From the NCBI GenBank assembly GCA_016301965.1, contig JAEDOO010000006.1, positions 1 through 29,181 of the forward strand: 29,181 nt of DNA, written 5' to 3'. Each line of letters starts with the position of its first letter. The stretch's first letter is position 1. The notes beneath the pieces were generated by a model, which was not told where the DNA came from, ran no database searches, and saw only the letters and a list, made by a program, of their open reading frames with translations. A program made the translations under genes and the position numbers. The DNA comes from Lachnospiraceae bacterium. Lineage in GTDB: Bacteria; Bacillota; Clostridia; Lachnospirales; Lachnospiraceae. Positions 22,780-29,181 of this stretch are shown here, one piece after another.

Positions 22780-24427
22780 TAAAGGAACTCTTCAGCGACA
22801 CGATCCGATTAAACACCGGTGCCCCCTCCTTAGAATCCTTACAATCCACACAGAAATAACCATTTCTCACAAACTGGAAGCTCTCCAGCGGCTTAGCATC
22901 CTTCAGAGCCGGCTCCAGATAAGCCTGACACACCGTCAGAGAATTCGGATTAATGTTCATGGTGCCATCTTCATTGTAAACACCCTTCTCCTCATCGATC
23001 AGGTTCTCATACAGACGAACCTCACAGGGAACAGCCATGGGAGCATATACCCAGTGAATCGTACCCTTTACCTTACGTCCTGTAAATCCGGTGCCGCACT
23101 TTGTCTCCGGATCATAGGTACAGTGGACCGTGGTGATCTTTCCGTCCTCATCCTTCTCAAAGCCCACGCATTTTACAAAGTAGGCATTCATCAGACGCAC
23201 CTCATTATCCGGGTACAGTCTCTTATATTTCTTCGGAGGCACTTCCATGAAGTCCTCTCTCTCAATATACAGCTCACGGCCAAAGGGAACCATTCTCTTG
23301 CCCAAAGCCTCATTTTCCAGGTTATTGTCTGCTTCCAGATATTCTACCTGACCCTCCGGATAGTTATCGATCACCAGCTTTACCGGATCCAGAACAGCCA
23401 TCATACGGGATCGTTTCAGCTTCAGATCCTCGCGGATACAGTACTCAAGCATGGCATAGTCCACCGAGCTGTTGGCCTTGGCTACACCACAGAGATCCAC
23501 AAACATCTTGATAGATTCCGGAGTGAAGCCTCTTCTTCTGAGGGCAGCTATCGAAACAAGACGGGGATCGTCCCATCCGTCTACGATACCTTCCTCCACC
23601 AGTTTCTTAATATAGCGTTTACCGGTAACCACATTGGTCAGATACAGCTTGGCAAACTCGATCTGCTTGGGCGGTCTTGGATATTCAAGCTCTCTTACCA
23701 CCCAGTCATACAGCGGACGATGATCCTCAAACTCCAGTGTACACAGAGAGTGAGTCACGCCCTCGATAGCATCCTCGATGGGATGAGCAAAGTCATACAT
23801 CGGATAGATGCACCAGGCATCTCCGGTTCTGTGATGGCTCATATGGGCCACACGGTAAATGACCGGATCCCTCATGTTAATGTTCGGAGAAGCCATGTCG
23901 ATCTTGGCACGAAGTACTTTTTCGCCATCTGCATACTTACCGGCCTTCATCTCCTCAAACAGGCGGAGATTCTCTTCCACACTGCGGTCACGGTAAGGGC
24001 TGTTTTTGCCCGGTTCTGTCAGTGTACCGCGATACTCACGGATCTGATCAGCTGTCAGATCACATACAAAAGCTTTTCCTTTTTTGATCAGCTTTACCGC
24101 AGCTTCGTACATCTGCTCAAAATAGTCGGAAGCAAAAAACAGTCTGTCCTCCCAGTCAGCACCCAACCAGGCCACATCTGCCTTGATAGACTCCACAAAC
24201 TCTATCTTTTCCTTGGTGGGATTCGTATCGTCAAAACGCATATTGAAACGGCCGTTATATTTCTGAGCCATACCGTAATTTAACAGAATGGACTTTGCAT
24301 GTCCGATATGCAGGTAACCGTTGGGTTCCGGCGGAAATCGTGTACATATGGTCTCGTATTTTCCCTCTTCCAGATCGTTATCAATGATCTGCTCAATAAA
24401 ATTCTTGGATACGGTTTCGTTCTCCAT
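22766..24427 (-). CDS. glnS: Glutaminyl-tRNA synthetase
   Basis: Charges tRNA-Gln directly with glutamine. The 553-residue protein is a class I synthetase with PPEPNGYLHIGHAKS (32-46, HIGH motif) and the GlnRS/GluRS WDDPR (285-289) within GWDDPRLVSIAALRRRG. The glutamine specificity region is of GlnRS type and the C-terminal anticodon-binding beta barrels are present. The usual VMSKRK form of the KMSKS loop is replaced by VTGKRY (267-272), keeping Lys270. There is no YqeY fusion. The start is ATG at 24427, 9 nt after GAGGAGG; in-frame upstream ATGs lack a ribosome site. It has its own promoter. Confidence 0.95.
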   Translation of the reverse strand: MENETVSKNFIEQIIDNDLEEGKYETICTRFPPEPNGYLHIGHAKSILLNYGMAQKYNGRFNMRFDDTNPTKEKIEFVESIKADVAWLGADWEDRLFFASDYFEQMYEAAVKLIKKGKAFVCDLTADQIREYRGTLTEPGKNSPYRDRSVEENLRLFEEMKAGKYADGEKVLRAKIDMASPNINMRDPVIYRVAHMSHHRTGDAWCIYPMYDFAHPIEDAIEGVTHSLCTLEFEDHRPLYDWVVRELEYPRPPKQIEFAKLYLTNVVTGKRYIKKLVEEGIVDGWDDPRLVSIAALRRRGFTPESIKMFVDLCGVAKANSSVDYAMLEYCIREDLKLKRSRMMAVLDPVKLVIDNYPEGQVEYLEADNNLENEALGKRMVPFGRELYIEREDFMEVPPKKYKRLYPDNEVRLMNAYFVKCVGFEKDEDGKITTVHCTYDPETKCGTGFTGRKVKGTIHWVYAPMAVPCEVRLYENLIDEEKGVYNEDGTMNINPNSLTVCQAYLEPALKDAKPLESFQFVRNGYFCVDCKDSKEGAPVFNRIVSLKSSFKLPK

Positions 24428-24521
24428 AATAATAGCCTCCTCTATTTCCATGCGGCATAAGAACCGCTTTCTCTCTCTCTCTTTAACAGGCACCGCGAAG
24501 TAATGCCAGTCTGTCGCGCAT

Positions 24522-24550
24522 AGTATACCATGTTTTGTATCCAATGGCAA
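24522..24550 (-). promoter_or_regulatory. Promoter of glnS
   Basis: On the minus strand TTGCCA (24545-24550), 17 nt, TATACT (24522-24527). The leader is about 90 nt and I see no T-box specifier structure in it. Confidence 0.7.
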
Positions 24551-24555
24551 AGAAA

Positions 24556-24686
24556 AAACTCAATCAATGAATCGTATTTCGAGAAAAGCTGCCTAGCAGA
24601 TTTGAACTGCCGACCTCCGCCTTACCAAGGCGACGCTCTACCAGCTGAGCCAAGGCAGCATAAATACGGTTTCTTTGATTGAGTTT
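24556..24686. repeat. Inverted repeat bracketing tRNA-Thr
   Basis: AAACTCAATCAA (24556-24567) and TTGATTGAGTTT (24675-24686) are perfect 12-bp complements. Nearer the tRNA, CGTATTT (24573-24579) pairs with AAATACG (24662-24668). On the minus strand the distal arm continues into six Ts. Confidence 0.85.
24587..24659 (-). tRNA. tRNA-Thr (anticodon GGT)
   Basis: A 73-nt cloverleaf: acceptor GCTGCCT/AGGCAGC, D-stem GCTC/GAGC with AGCTGGTA, anticodon loop TTGGTAA giving GGT, and T-arm GGCAG/CTGCT with TTCAAAT. No CCA is encoded. It reads ACC and ACU codons. Confidence 0.96.
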
Positions 24687-24713
24687 CTGTAGCACTGCCT
24701 GCTACGTTTTAAG

Positions 24714-24742
24714 ATTCTATCAGACATTCCTGTCTTTGTCAA
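24714..24742 (-). promoter_or_regulatory. Strong promoter of tRNA-Thr
   Basis: On the minus strand TTGACA (24737-24742), 17 nt, TAGAAT (24714-24719), about 55 nt upstream of the tRNA. Confidence 0.85.
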
Positions 24743-24803
24743 TAACATTTTTGAATTTTTGTAATTTTTTGCAATAAACCTACAATTTACAAAATTTTGG
24801 TCT

Positions 24804-25388
24804 CTATTCCCGGTTCAAAAGAGCCTTTACCTTCTGGCGGATCCGCTGCAATGCATTATCAATGGATTTTGGCTCGCGTCCGGTGAGCTCTGCAATCTCC
24901 CGATAATCCTTCCCTTCCAGAAACATGTCCAGCACCTGATTTTCCATCTTACTCAGAGACTCAGATATCTTCTTTCTAAGCACCCCTGCACTTTCCTTAC
25001 CGATCATAATATCCGCAGGATCCAGATGCATATCTTTACTGGATGCCTGATCCTCCACCTCACTCATGGACATGGCCTCATTCAGCGGTCTGTTCTTGAG
25101 TCTCTGAGATTTTTCTATAGCCTGATAAATATTTCTTTCCACGCATAATCCGGCAAAGGTAGCAAAGGATGCGTTAGCCTCCGGATTAAAATCCCGTACA
25201 GCTTTAAACAAGCCCACCATCCCCTCCTGGATCAGGTCATCTCTCTCTCCGCCGGTCAGAAAAAGCATTCGGGTCTTTGAGAGCACTAACGGTTTATACT
25301 TCACCATCAGATATTCCACGATATCCGGATCAGCTCCCTGCCGTAAAAAACCGATCAGCTCCTCGTCTGTGTAGTCCGTAAACTGCAT
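24804..25388 (-). CDS. sigH: RNA polymerase sigma factor, SigH (Spo0H) type
   Basis: Sigma-70 family factor that in spore-forming Firmicutes directs early stationary-phase and sporulation genes. The 194-residue protein has region 2 with DDLIQEGMVGLFKAVRDFNPEANASF (core binding and -10 recognition) and region 4 with an EIAELTGREPKSIDNALQRIRQK helix-turn-helix. The KSIDNALQR signature is typical of SigH. It is slightly shorter than Bacillus SigH (218). A GAGGGG site precedes the ATG at 25388. It starts 4 nt after rlmB in the ispF-cysS-mrnC-rlmB-sigH cluster, the conserved location of sigH. Whether this strain sporulates cannot be judged here. Confidence 0.9.
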   Translation of the reverse strand: MQFTDYTDEELIGFLRQGADPDIVEYLMVKYKPLVLSKTRMLFLTGGERDDLIQEGMVGLFKAVRDFNPEANASFATFAGLCVERNIYQAIEKSQRLKNRPLNEAMSMSEVEDQASSKDMHLDPADIMIGKESAGVLRKKISESLSKMENQVLDMFLEGKDYREIAELTGREPKSIDNALQRIRQKVKALLNRE

Positions 25389-25392
25389 GCAC

Positions 25393-26139
25393 TTATCCCC
25401 TCTGTCTTACCACCTCAAAAGCCAGTATACCGGCAGCTACCGATGCGTTCAGAGAATCAATGTCTCCCTTCATGGGAATAGAAACGGTAAAATCACAGGC
25501 TTCGCGCACGAGACGGCTGACACCGTTTCCTTCATTGCCGATCACCAGTCCCAGAGGGCCTTTGAGATTCTGCCGGTACATCACTTCTCCGTCCATGGCC
25601 GCACAGGCAAACCAGAGCCCCTGCTCTTTCAGTTTTTCAATGGTCTGTTTCATATTCGTGACTTTTGCCACCGGTGTATAGTTCAGTGCGCCTGCAGACG
25701 TTCTGGCCACAACAGCTGTAAGTCCTGCAGCTCTGTTTTTCGGAATGATCACCCCATGAGCTCCGGCCAGATTGGCAGTACGGATGATAGCTCCCAGATT
25801 ATGCGGATCTTCAATGCCGTCCAGAAGCAGAATAAAGGGGTCTTCTCCTTTCTTCCGGGCATTCTCCAGAATATCCTCCACCTCAGCGTAAGCGTAGGAT
25901 GCTGCCACAGCGATCACACCCTGGTGTTTTCCTGTCTCGGACATCTGGTCAAGACGGTCTTTCTCTACCATCTTGACCATGGTATCTGTCTTATCCGCTG
26001 CCCGAAGGATCGACTGTACCGGACCGTCCTTCAGCCCTTTTTGCACATACAGCTTATCAATGGTCTTTCCGGAACGAAAAGCCTCCAGCACGGCATTTCT
26101 GCCTTCGATATGATTTTCGGAAATCTTTGTTTCTTCCAT
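25393..26139 (-). CDS. rlmB: 23S rRNA (guanosine-2'-O-)-methyltransferase RlmB, TrmH/SpoU family
   Basis: SAM-dependent ribose methyltransferase, expected to modify G2251 of 23S rRNA. The 248-residue protein has an N-terminal substrate-binding domain beginning EGRNAVLEAF and a SPOUT catalytic domain with its three motifs: DPHNLGAIIRTAN, GNEGNGVSR and IPMKGDIDSLNASVAAGI. AAAGGA lies 7 nt before the ATG, inside the end of mrnC, whose stop is 3 nt away. The next gene is sigH after 4 nt; the yacP (NYN ribonuclease) gene usual between these two in Bacillus is missing. Confidence 0.93.
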   Translation of the reverse strand: MEETKISENHIEGRNAVLEAFRSGKTIDKLYVQKGLKDGPVQSILRAADKTDTMVKMVEKDRLDQMSETGKHQGVIAVAASYAYAEVEDILENARKKGEDPFILLLDGIEDPHNLGAIIRTANLAGAHGVIIPKNRAAGLTAVVARTSAGALNYTPVAKVTNMKQTIEKLKEQGLWFACAAMDGEVMYRQNLKGPLGLVIGNEGNGVSRLVREACDFTVSIPMKGDIDSLNASVAAGILAFEVVRQRG

Positions 26140-26142
26140 CTG

Positions 26143-26598
26143 TCAGTCCTTTCCGGCGGATGACGCCTGTCCCTTTTGTTTTGTGCTTTCCACCGCGATT
26201 TGAAAAAGCTCATCCACCCGTTTCATGTCCCCCTTAAGATACAGATAGCCAAATACCGCCTCAAAGCCGGTGGCTCTGCGGTAATCTCCTGTGGTGGCAT
26301 TTTTTGCCTTGGTGTAAGAGTGTGCATTTCTGCCTCGTTTATAGACTGCCAGCTCTTCCTCTGTAAATACCGGCAGCAAAGCCTCTGCCATGGCTGACTG
26401 AGCCGGTGCTTTGGCAAGAAGACTGGATCTCTTGTGCAGCTTATTTACCGGTGCATTGGCAGAAGTCACCACCATGGTTCGGATCAGAAGCTCATATACC
26501 GCATCCCCTATGTAGGCCAGAGTCAGCGGGGAATATCCCCGCACATCACTTTCTGATACTCTGGATCCCTCCCGCAGAACGGTTAAATTCTCTTCCAT
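26143..26598 (-). CDS. mrnC: Mini-ribonuclease III
   Basis: Double-strand-specific RNase without a dsRNA-binding domain, which matures the ends of 23S rRNA in Firmicutes. The 151-residue protein has the catalytic YIGDAVYEL (Asp32) and the second acidic motif FEAVFGYLYL. It overlaps the end of cysS by 16 nt, so the two are translationally coupled. This enzyme would also be a natural candidate for cutting the long perfect RNA hairpins found elsewhere in the window; that is speculation. Confidence 0.93.
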   Translation of the reverse strand: MEENLTVLREGSRVSESDVRGYSPLTLAYIGDAVYELLIRTMVVTSANAPVNKLHKRSSLLAKAPAQSAMAEALLPVFTEEELAVYKRGRNAHSYTKAKNATTGDYRRATGFEAVFGYLYLKGDMKRVDELFQIAVESTKQKGQASSAGKD

Positions 26599-27986
26599 TG
26601 AACACCCTCACGTGTATCTTTCAGCTGGATACCCATAGCAAGGAGCTTATCACGGATCTCATCGGCTTTTGCGAAATCTTTTGCCTTTCTGGCAGCCTGA
26701 CGCTCAGCAATCAGTGCCTCCACCTCTGCCTCCAGAGTATCTGCTTTTTTCTCTGTAATAATACCCAGGATATCGCAGAGTTCGCTGATCTCTTTTTTCA
26801 GTGTTTCCACGAACTCTTTGGAGCTGTCGGCACTTGCATTGGTATTGGCAAATTTTACCAGCTCAAATACGGAGGAAACAGCATCTGCTGTATTAAGGTC
26901 ATCATCCATGGCTTCTTCAAACTTAGCACGGAACTGTCTCATTTCTTCGCAGGCTTTTTCTTCCTCCGCTGTCATGCCGGATACAGCTGTCTCTGCCAGA
27001 TGATTCAGGGTCTCTACAGCTGTCAGGATACGCTCCAGAGCGTTTTTGGAGGACTCCATGATCTCTGCGCTGAAGTTCAGCGGACTTCTGTAATGGGCAG
27101 ACAGCATAAAGAATCTGAGCACCTGCAGATCGTATTTCTCTCCGATCTCACGGACAGTGAAGAAATTGCCCAGGGATTTGGACATTTTGCGGTTGTCGAT
27201 ATTCAGGAAACCATTGTGCAGCCAGTAACGGGCAAAGATCTTGCCGTTGCAGCATTCACTCTGGGCGATCTCATTTTCGTGATGGGGGAAGATCAGGTCC
27301 TCTCCGCCGGCATGGATATCGATCTCCTCGCCCAGATATTTCTTTGACATTACGGAGCACTCAATGTGCCAGCCCGGACGGCCCTCTCCCCAGGGAGATA
27401 CCCAGAAAGGTTCTCCTTCTTTTTTCGGTTTCCAGAGAACGAAATCCAGGGGATCTTCCTTCTGATCCTCACCACTTACCAGCAGGGAACGGTTGCCGGA
27501 GCGCAGATCATCCAGATTCTTGTGAGACAGTTTGCCGTATTCATCAAAGCGGCGGGTACGAAAATATACAGTACCGTTTACTTCATAGGCAAAGCCTTTA
27601 TCGATCAGGGTAGTGATCATATCGATCATACCGTCGATCTCCTGGGTAGCCAGCGGATGGGTGGTGGCAGGTTTTACGTTCATATCTGCCATATCCTTTT
27701 TGCACTCAGCGATATAACGCTGAGAAATTTCTTCGGCACTGACGCCTTCCTCGATGGCTTTTTTAATGATCTTATCATCCACATCTGTAAAGTTGGATAC
27801 AAAATTCACCTCGTATCCCTTGTACTCCATATAACGGCGGGCCGTATCAAACACAATCATTGGACGGGCGTTGCCGATATGAATAAAGTTGTATACGGTG
27901 GGACCGCACACGTACATTTTGACCTTTCCTTCCTCGATGGGAACGAATTCTTCTTTTTTGCGGGTCAGGGTATTATAAAATTTCAT
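26583..27986 (-). CDS. cysS: Cysteinyl-tRNA synthetase
   Basis: Charges tRNA-Cys. The 467-residue class I enzyme has CGPTVYNFIHIGNARP (27-42, with HIGH-like HIGN and zinc ligand Cys27), the remaining zinc ligands Cys210, His235 and Glu239, and KMSKS at 267-271 in NRKMSKSLGNFF. The start is ATG at 27986, 9 nt after GAGAGG; the longer open frame upstream overlaps ispF and lacks a ribosome site. It lies 25 nt after ispF and overlaps mrnC. Confidence 0.96.
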   Translation of the reverse strand: MKFYNTLTRKKEEFVPIEEGKVKMYVCGPTVYNFIHIGNARPMIVFDTARRYMEYKGYEVNFVSNFTDVDDKIIKKAIEEGVSAEEISQRYIAECKKDMADMNVKPATTHPLATQEIDGMIDMITTLIDKGFAYEVNGTVYFRTRRFDEYGKLSHKNLDDLRSGNRSLLVSGEDQKEDPLDFVLWKPKKEGEPFWVSPWGEGRPGWHIECSVMSKKYLGEEIDIHAGGEDLIFPHHENEIAQSECCNGKIFARYWLHNGFLNIDNRKMSKSLGNFFTVREIGEKYDLQVLRFFMLSAHYRSPLNFSAEIMESSKNALERILTAVETLNHLAETAVSGMTAEEEKACEEMRQFRAKFEEAMDDDLNTADAVSSVFELVKFANTNASADSSKEFVETLKKEISELCDILGIITEKKADTLEAEVEALIAERQAARKAKDFAKADEIRDKLLAMGIQLKDTREGVQWKRI

Positions 27987-28011
27987 CTGAAGCATCCTCT
28001 CTTTCCTGTAT

Positions 28012-28572
28012 CTATTTAAAACACGATGTGCTTTGGTTTTGTTTTGCACAGCCGGAGCAAGCGCTGCACCCTCCCATGCGATCATCTGCGGCAAAATCAA
28101 GCGCCGGAGAAATGGAGCATATTGCCTGGGCAGCGATACCTTCCATACGGCCTGTAAATCCAAGACCTTCCTCTGTGGTGGCTTTTACGTTGACCTGATC
28201 TTTTTCAAGATGCAGATCTTCGGCAATGTTCGCAATCATAGTATCGATATGCGGCAACAGCTTTGGTTTCTGAGCAATGACGGTGGCATCAATATTGTTG
28301 ATCACATACATCTTTTCCTGTAACATACGTCCTACTTCGCGAAGCAGCATCCGACTGTCGGCACCCTTATATTTCGGATCTGTATCGGGAAAATGACGGC
28401 CAATGTCCCGAAGGGCTGCCGCTCCGAGCAGAGCATCCATGATGGCATGCAATAACACATCTGCGTCTGAGTGTCCCAAAAGTCCTTTTTCCCAGGGAAT
28501 TTCTACACCGCCGAGGATCAGCTTTCGTCCTTCCACCAGTCTATGTACATCGTATCCCATACCTACGCGCAT
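28012..28572 (-). CDS. ispF: 2-C-methyl-D-erythritol 2,4-cyclodiphosphate synthase
   Basis: MEP pathway enzyme that makes the cyclic diphosphate precursor of isoprenoids. The zinc ligands Asp8, His10 (GYDVHRL) and His42 are present, as are the substrate loops HSDADVLLHA, DIGRHFPDTD and KATTEEGLGFTGR. The catalytic fold ends near residue 155, the normal family length. About 30 further residues follow, ending in a Cys-rich tail (Cys169, 172, 175, 184; CxxCxxC pattern). The start is ATG at 28572, 9 nt after AGGAG; an ATG two codons upstream sits only 3 nt from that site. First gene of the cluster leading to sigH. Confidence 0.94.
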   Translation of the reverse strand: MRVGMGYDVHRLVEGRKLILGGVEIPWEKGLLGHSDADVLLHAIMDALLGAAALRDIGRHFPDTDPKYKGADSRMLLREVGRMLQEKMYVINNIDATVIAQKPKLLPHIDTMIANIAEDLHLEKDQVNVKATTEEGLGFTGRMEGIAAQAICSISPALDFAADDRMGGCSACSGCAKQNQSTSCFK

Positions 28573-28656
28573 TTTCATAAGCTCCTCTCTGCCTGCTGTC
28601 ATGAACCGCAGCATAGAACATAATACTCACTTCGGTGTCCAGCAGATTCTCCATAG

Positions 28657-28686
28657 AGTATACCCACTTTACCGGGGTATAGTCAA
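28657..28686 (-). promoter_or_regulatory. Promoter of the ispF-cysS-mrnC-rlmB-sigH cluster
   Basis: On the minus strand TTGACT (28681-28686), 18 nt, TATACT (28657-28662), about 80 nt upstream of ispF. Confidence 0.7.
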
Positions 28687-28712
28687 GAAACTTTGCAGGA
28701 AGAAGGTTTTTT

Positions 28713-28749
28713 CGTTTACTGTCCACTGGTTGCCGGTAAACAGTAAACG
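28713..28749. promoter_or_regulatory. Nested dyad upstream of the ispF promoter
   Basis: CGTTTACTGT (28713-28722) and ACAGTAAACG (28740-28749) are perfect 10-bp complements. Between them, CTGG/CCGG with a TTG loop is placed symmetrically, 3 nt from each arm. It lies 27 nt upstream of the -35 box. It could be an operator, or a plus-strand terminator since Ts follow at 28750, although no plus-strand gene precedes it. Apart from this dyad, the promoter and the terminator at 28905, I see nothing certain in the 364-nt gap 28573-28936. Confidence 0.5.
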
Positions 28750-28904
28750 TTTTTCTTTGTCGCAAAACACATCCTCCTTGTAAAAGTCCACCGCAATTGT
28801 CAACTTTCCGCCGCAATTCTACGCAAAAAAATCCTATAACTATATATAAGTTTTTCAAAAAGACAATAAATGGTATCTATGAAGGTACTGAACAGATATA
28901 AAAA

Positions 28905-28930
28905 AAAACACTGATAAAATCAGTGTTTTT
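28905..28930 (-). terminator. Terminator after the Met-Val-Met tRNA group
   Basis: A perfect 10-bp stem (28905-28914 with 28920-28929; core ACACTGA/TCAGTGT) and a 5-nt loop. It is A/T-flanked on both sides, with a run of at least eight Ts on the minus strand. Confidence 0.9.
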
Positions 28931-28936
28931 ACATAG

Positions 28937-29010
28937 TAGCGAGAGGGGGATTCGAACCCTCGACACTACGGGTATGAACCGTATGCTCTAGCCAACTGAG
29001 CTATCTCGCC
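28937..29010 (-). tRNA. tRNA-Met (anticodon CAT), elongator type, copy 1
   Basis: A 74-nt cloverleaf with acceptor GGCGAGA/TCTCGCT, anticodon stem TACGG/CCGTA and loop TTCATAC. It lacks the mismatched first pair and GGG-CCC anticodon stem of initiator tRNA. An Ile-CAU identity is less likely on acceptor sequence but not excluded. No CCA is encoded. Confidence 0.92.
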
Positions 29011-29026
29011 ATATTCTTTTGTGGTA

Positions 29027-29099
29027 TGGGGCCTATAGGGCTCGAACCTATGACCCTCTGCTTGTAAGGCAGATGCTCTCCCAGCTGAGCTAAGACCCC
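29027..29099 (-). tRNA. tRNA-Val (anticodon TAC)
   Basis: A 73-nt cloverleaf: acceptor GGGGTCT/AGGCCCC, anticodon stem TCTGC/GCAGA and loop CTTACAA giving TAC. It lies 16 nt upstream (plus-strand right) of one tRNA-Met and 6 nt from the other. Confidence 0.95.
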
Positions 29100-29105
29100 A
29101 TAAAA

Positions 29106-29179
29106 TAGCGAGAGGGGGATTCGAACCCTCGACACTACGGGTATGAACCGTATGCTCTAGCCAACTGAGCTATCTCGCC
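29106..29179 (-). tRNA. tRNA-Met (anticodon CAT), elongator type, copy 2
   Basis: Identical over its 74 nt to the copy at 28937-29010. It lies at the window edge; its promoter and any further tRNA genes are outside. Confidence 0.92.
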
Positions 29180-29181
29180 AT

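Noticed and set aside
23054..24283. Plus-strand open frame opposite glnS
   Set aside because: Shadow of the glnS coding strand with no start signals or recognisable motifs.
24428..24550. N-terminal extension of glnS
   Set aside because: It crosses the promoter at 24522-24550, and the ATG at 24427 has a strong GAGGAGG site.
24428..24586. T-box riboswitch upstream of glnS
   Set aside because: I looked for the conserved T-box bulge sequence and a terminator/antiterminator pair and saw neither in the short leader.
27987..28163. N-terminal extension of cysS
   Set aside because: It overlaps the ispF coding region in another frame. CysRS proteins begin just before the CGPTVY motif, as the ATG at 27986 does.

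Overview
The window looks like chromosomal DNA of a Bacillota (Clostridia) bacterium, most probably a Lachnospiraceae gut anaerobe, possibly Blautia-like; the genus is a guess. The case rests on a SigH-type sporulation sigma factor in a cysS-mrnC-rlmB-sigH cluster, a two-subunit PyrD/PyrK dihydroorotate dehydrogenase, a small alarmone synthetase, a MocR/PdxR-type regulator, a DUF5721-like protein, strong AGGAGG ribosome binding sites and TTGACA/TATAAT promoters. Nearly all genes are housekeeping or regulatory. I see no phage, plasmid, CRISPR array or intact insertion sequence.

Layout. 1-2.7 kb: phosphoglucomutase (-) divergent from a (p)ppGpp synthetase (+). 2.7-6.4 kb: a small unknown gene and a PucR/CdaR-type regulator (-), divergent from a URO-D-superfamily methyltransferase-like gene (+), then thioredoxin (+). 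6.4-10.3 kb: a pyrimidine operon pyrC-pyrF-pyrK-pyrD (-). 10.4-14.7 kb: cold-shock protein (+), a small membrane protein, DegV and citrate synthase (-), and a DUF5721-like gene (+). 14.8-21 kb: HtpG, a two-GGDEF/EAL c-di-GMP enzyme, a small acidic protein and a Cof-type HAD phosphatase (-). 21-24.5 kb: a MocR-type regulator and glutaminyl-tRNA synthetase (-). 24.6-29.2 kb: tRNA-Thr, the ispF-cysS-mrnC-rlmB-sigH cluster and a Met-Val-Met tRNA group (all -).

The most unusual content is intergenic. Three places (2722-2874, 10968-11122, 14667-14811) carry a very long hairpin with perfect 40-47 bp arms. The arm sequences are unrelated between copies, but the centre holds the same 41-nt core, base for base. 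A fourth hairpin (22529-22716) has the same plan, with 50-nt arms and a different, branched core. At two copies an arm runs into a short direct repeat. This suggests that one arm is native flanking DNA and the other an inverted copy of it. Three of the four lie between convergent genes. I regard these constant-core, variable-arm hairpins as the best candidate for an undescribed element.

Other points: tRNA-Thr sits inside a flanking inverted repeat that ends in a U-tract; the PucR-type regulator and its divergent partner have mirror-image promoters that overlap at the -35 boxes; IspF carries a Cys-rich tail; GlnRS has a diverged KMSKS loop; and the yacP gene usually found between rlmB and sigH is absent.
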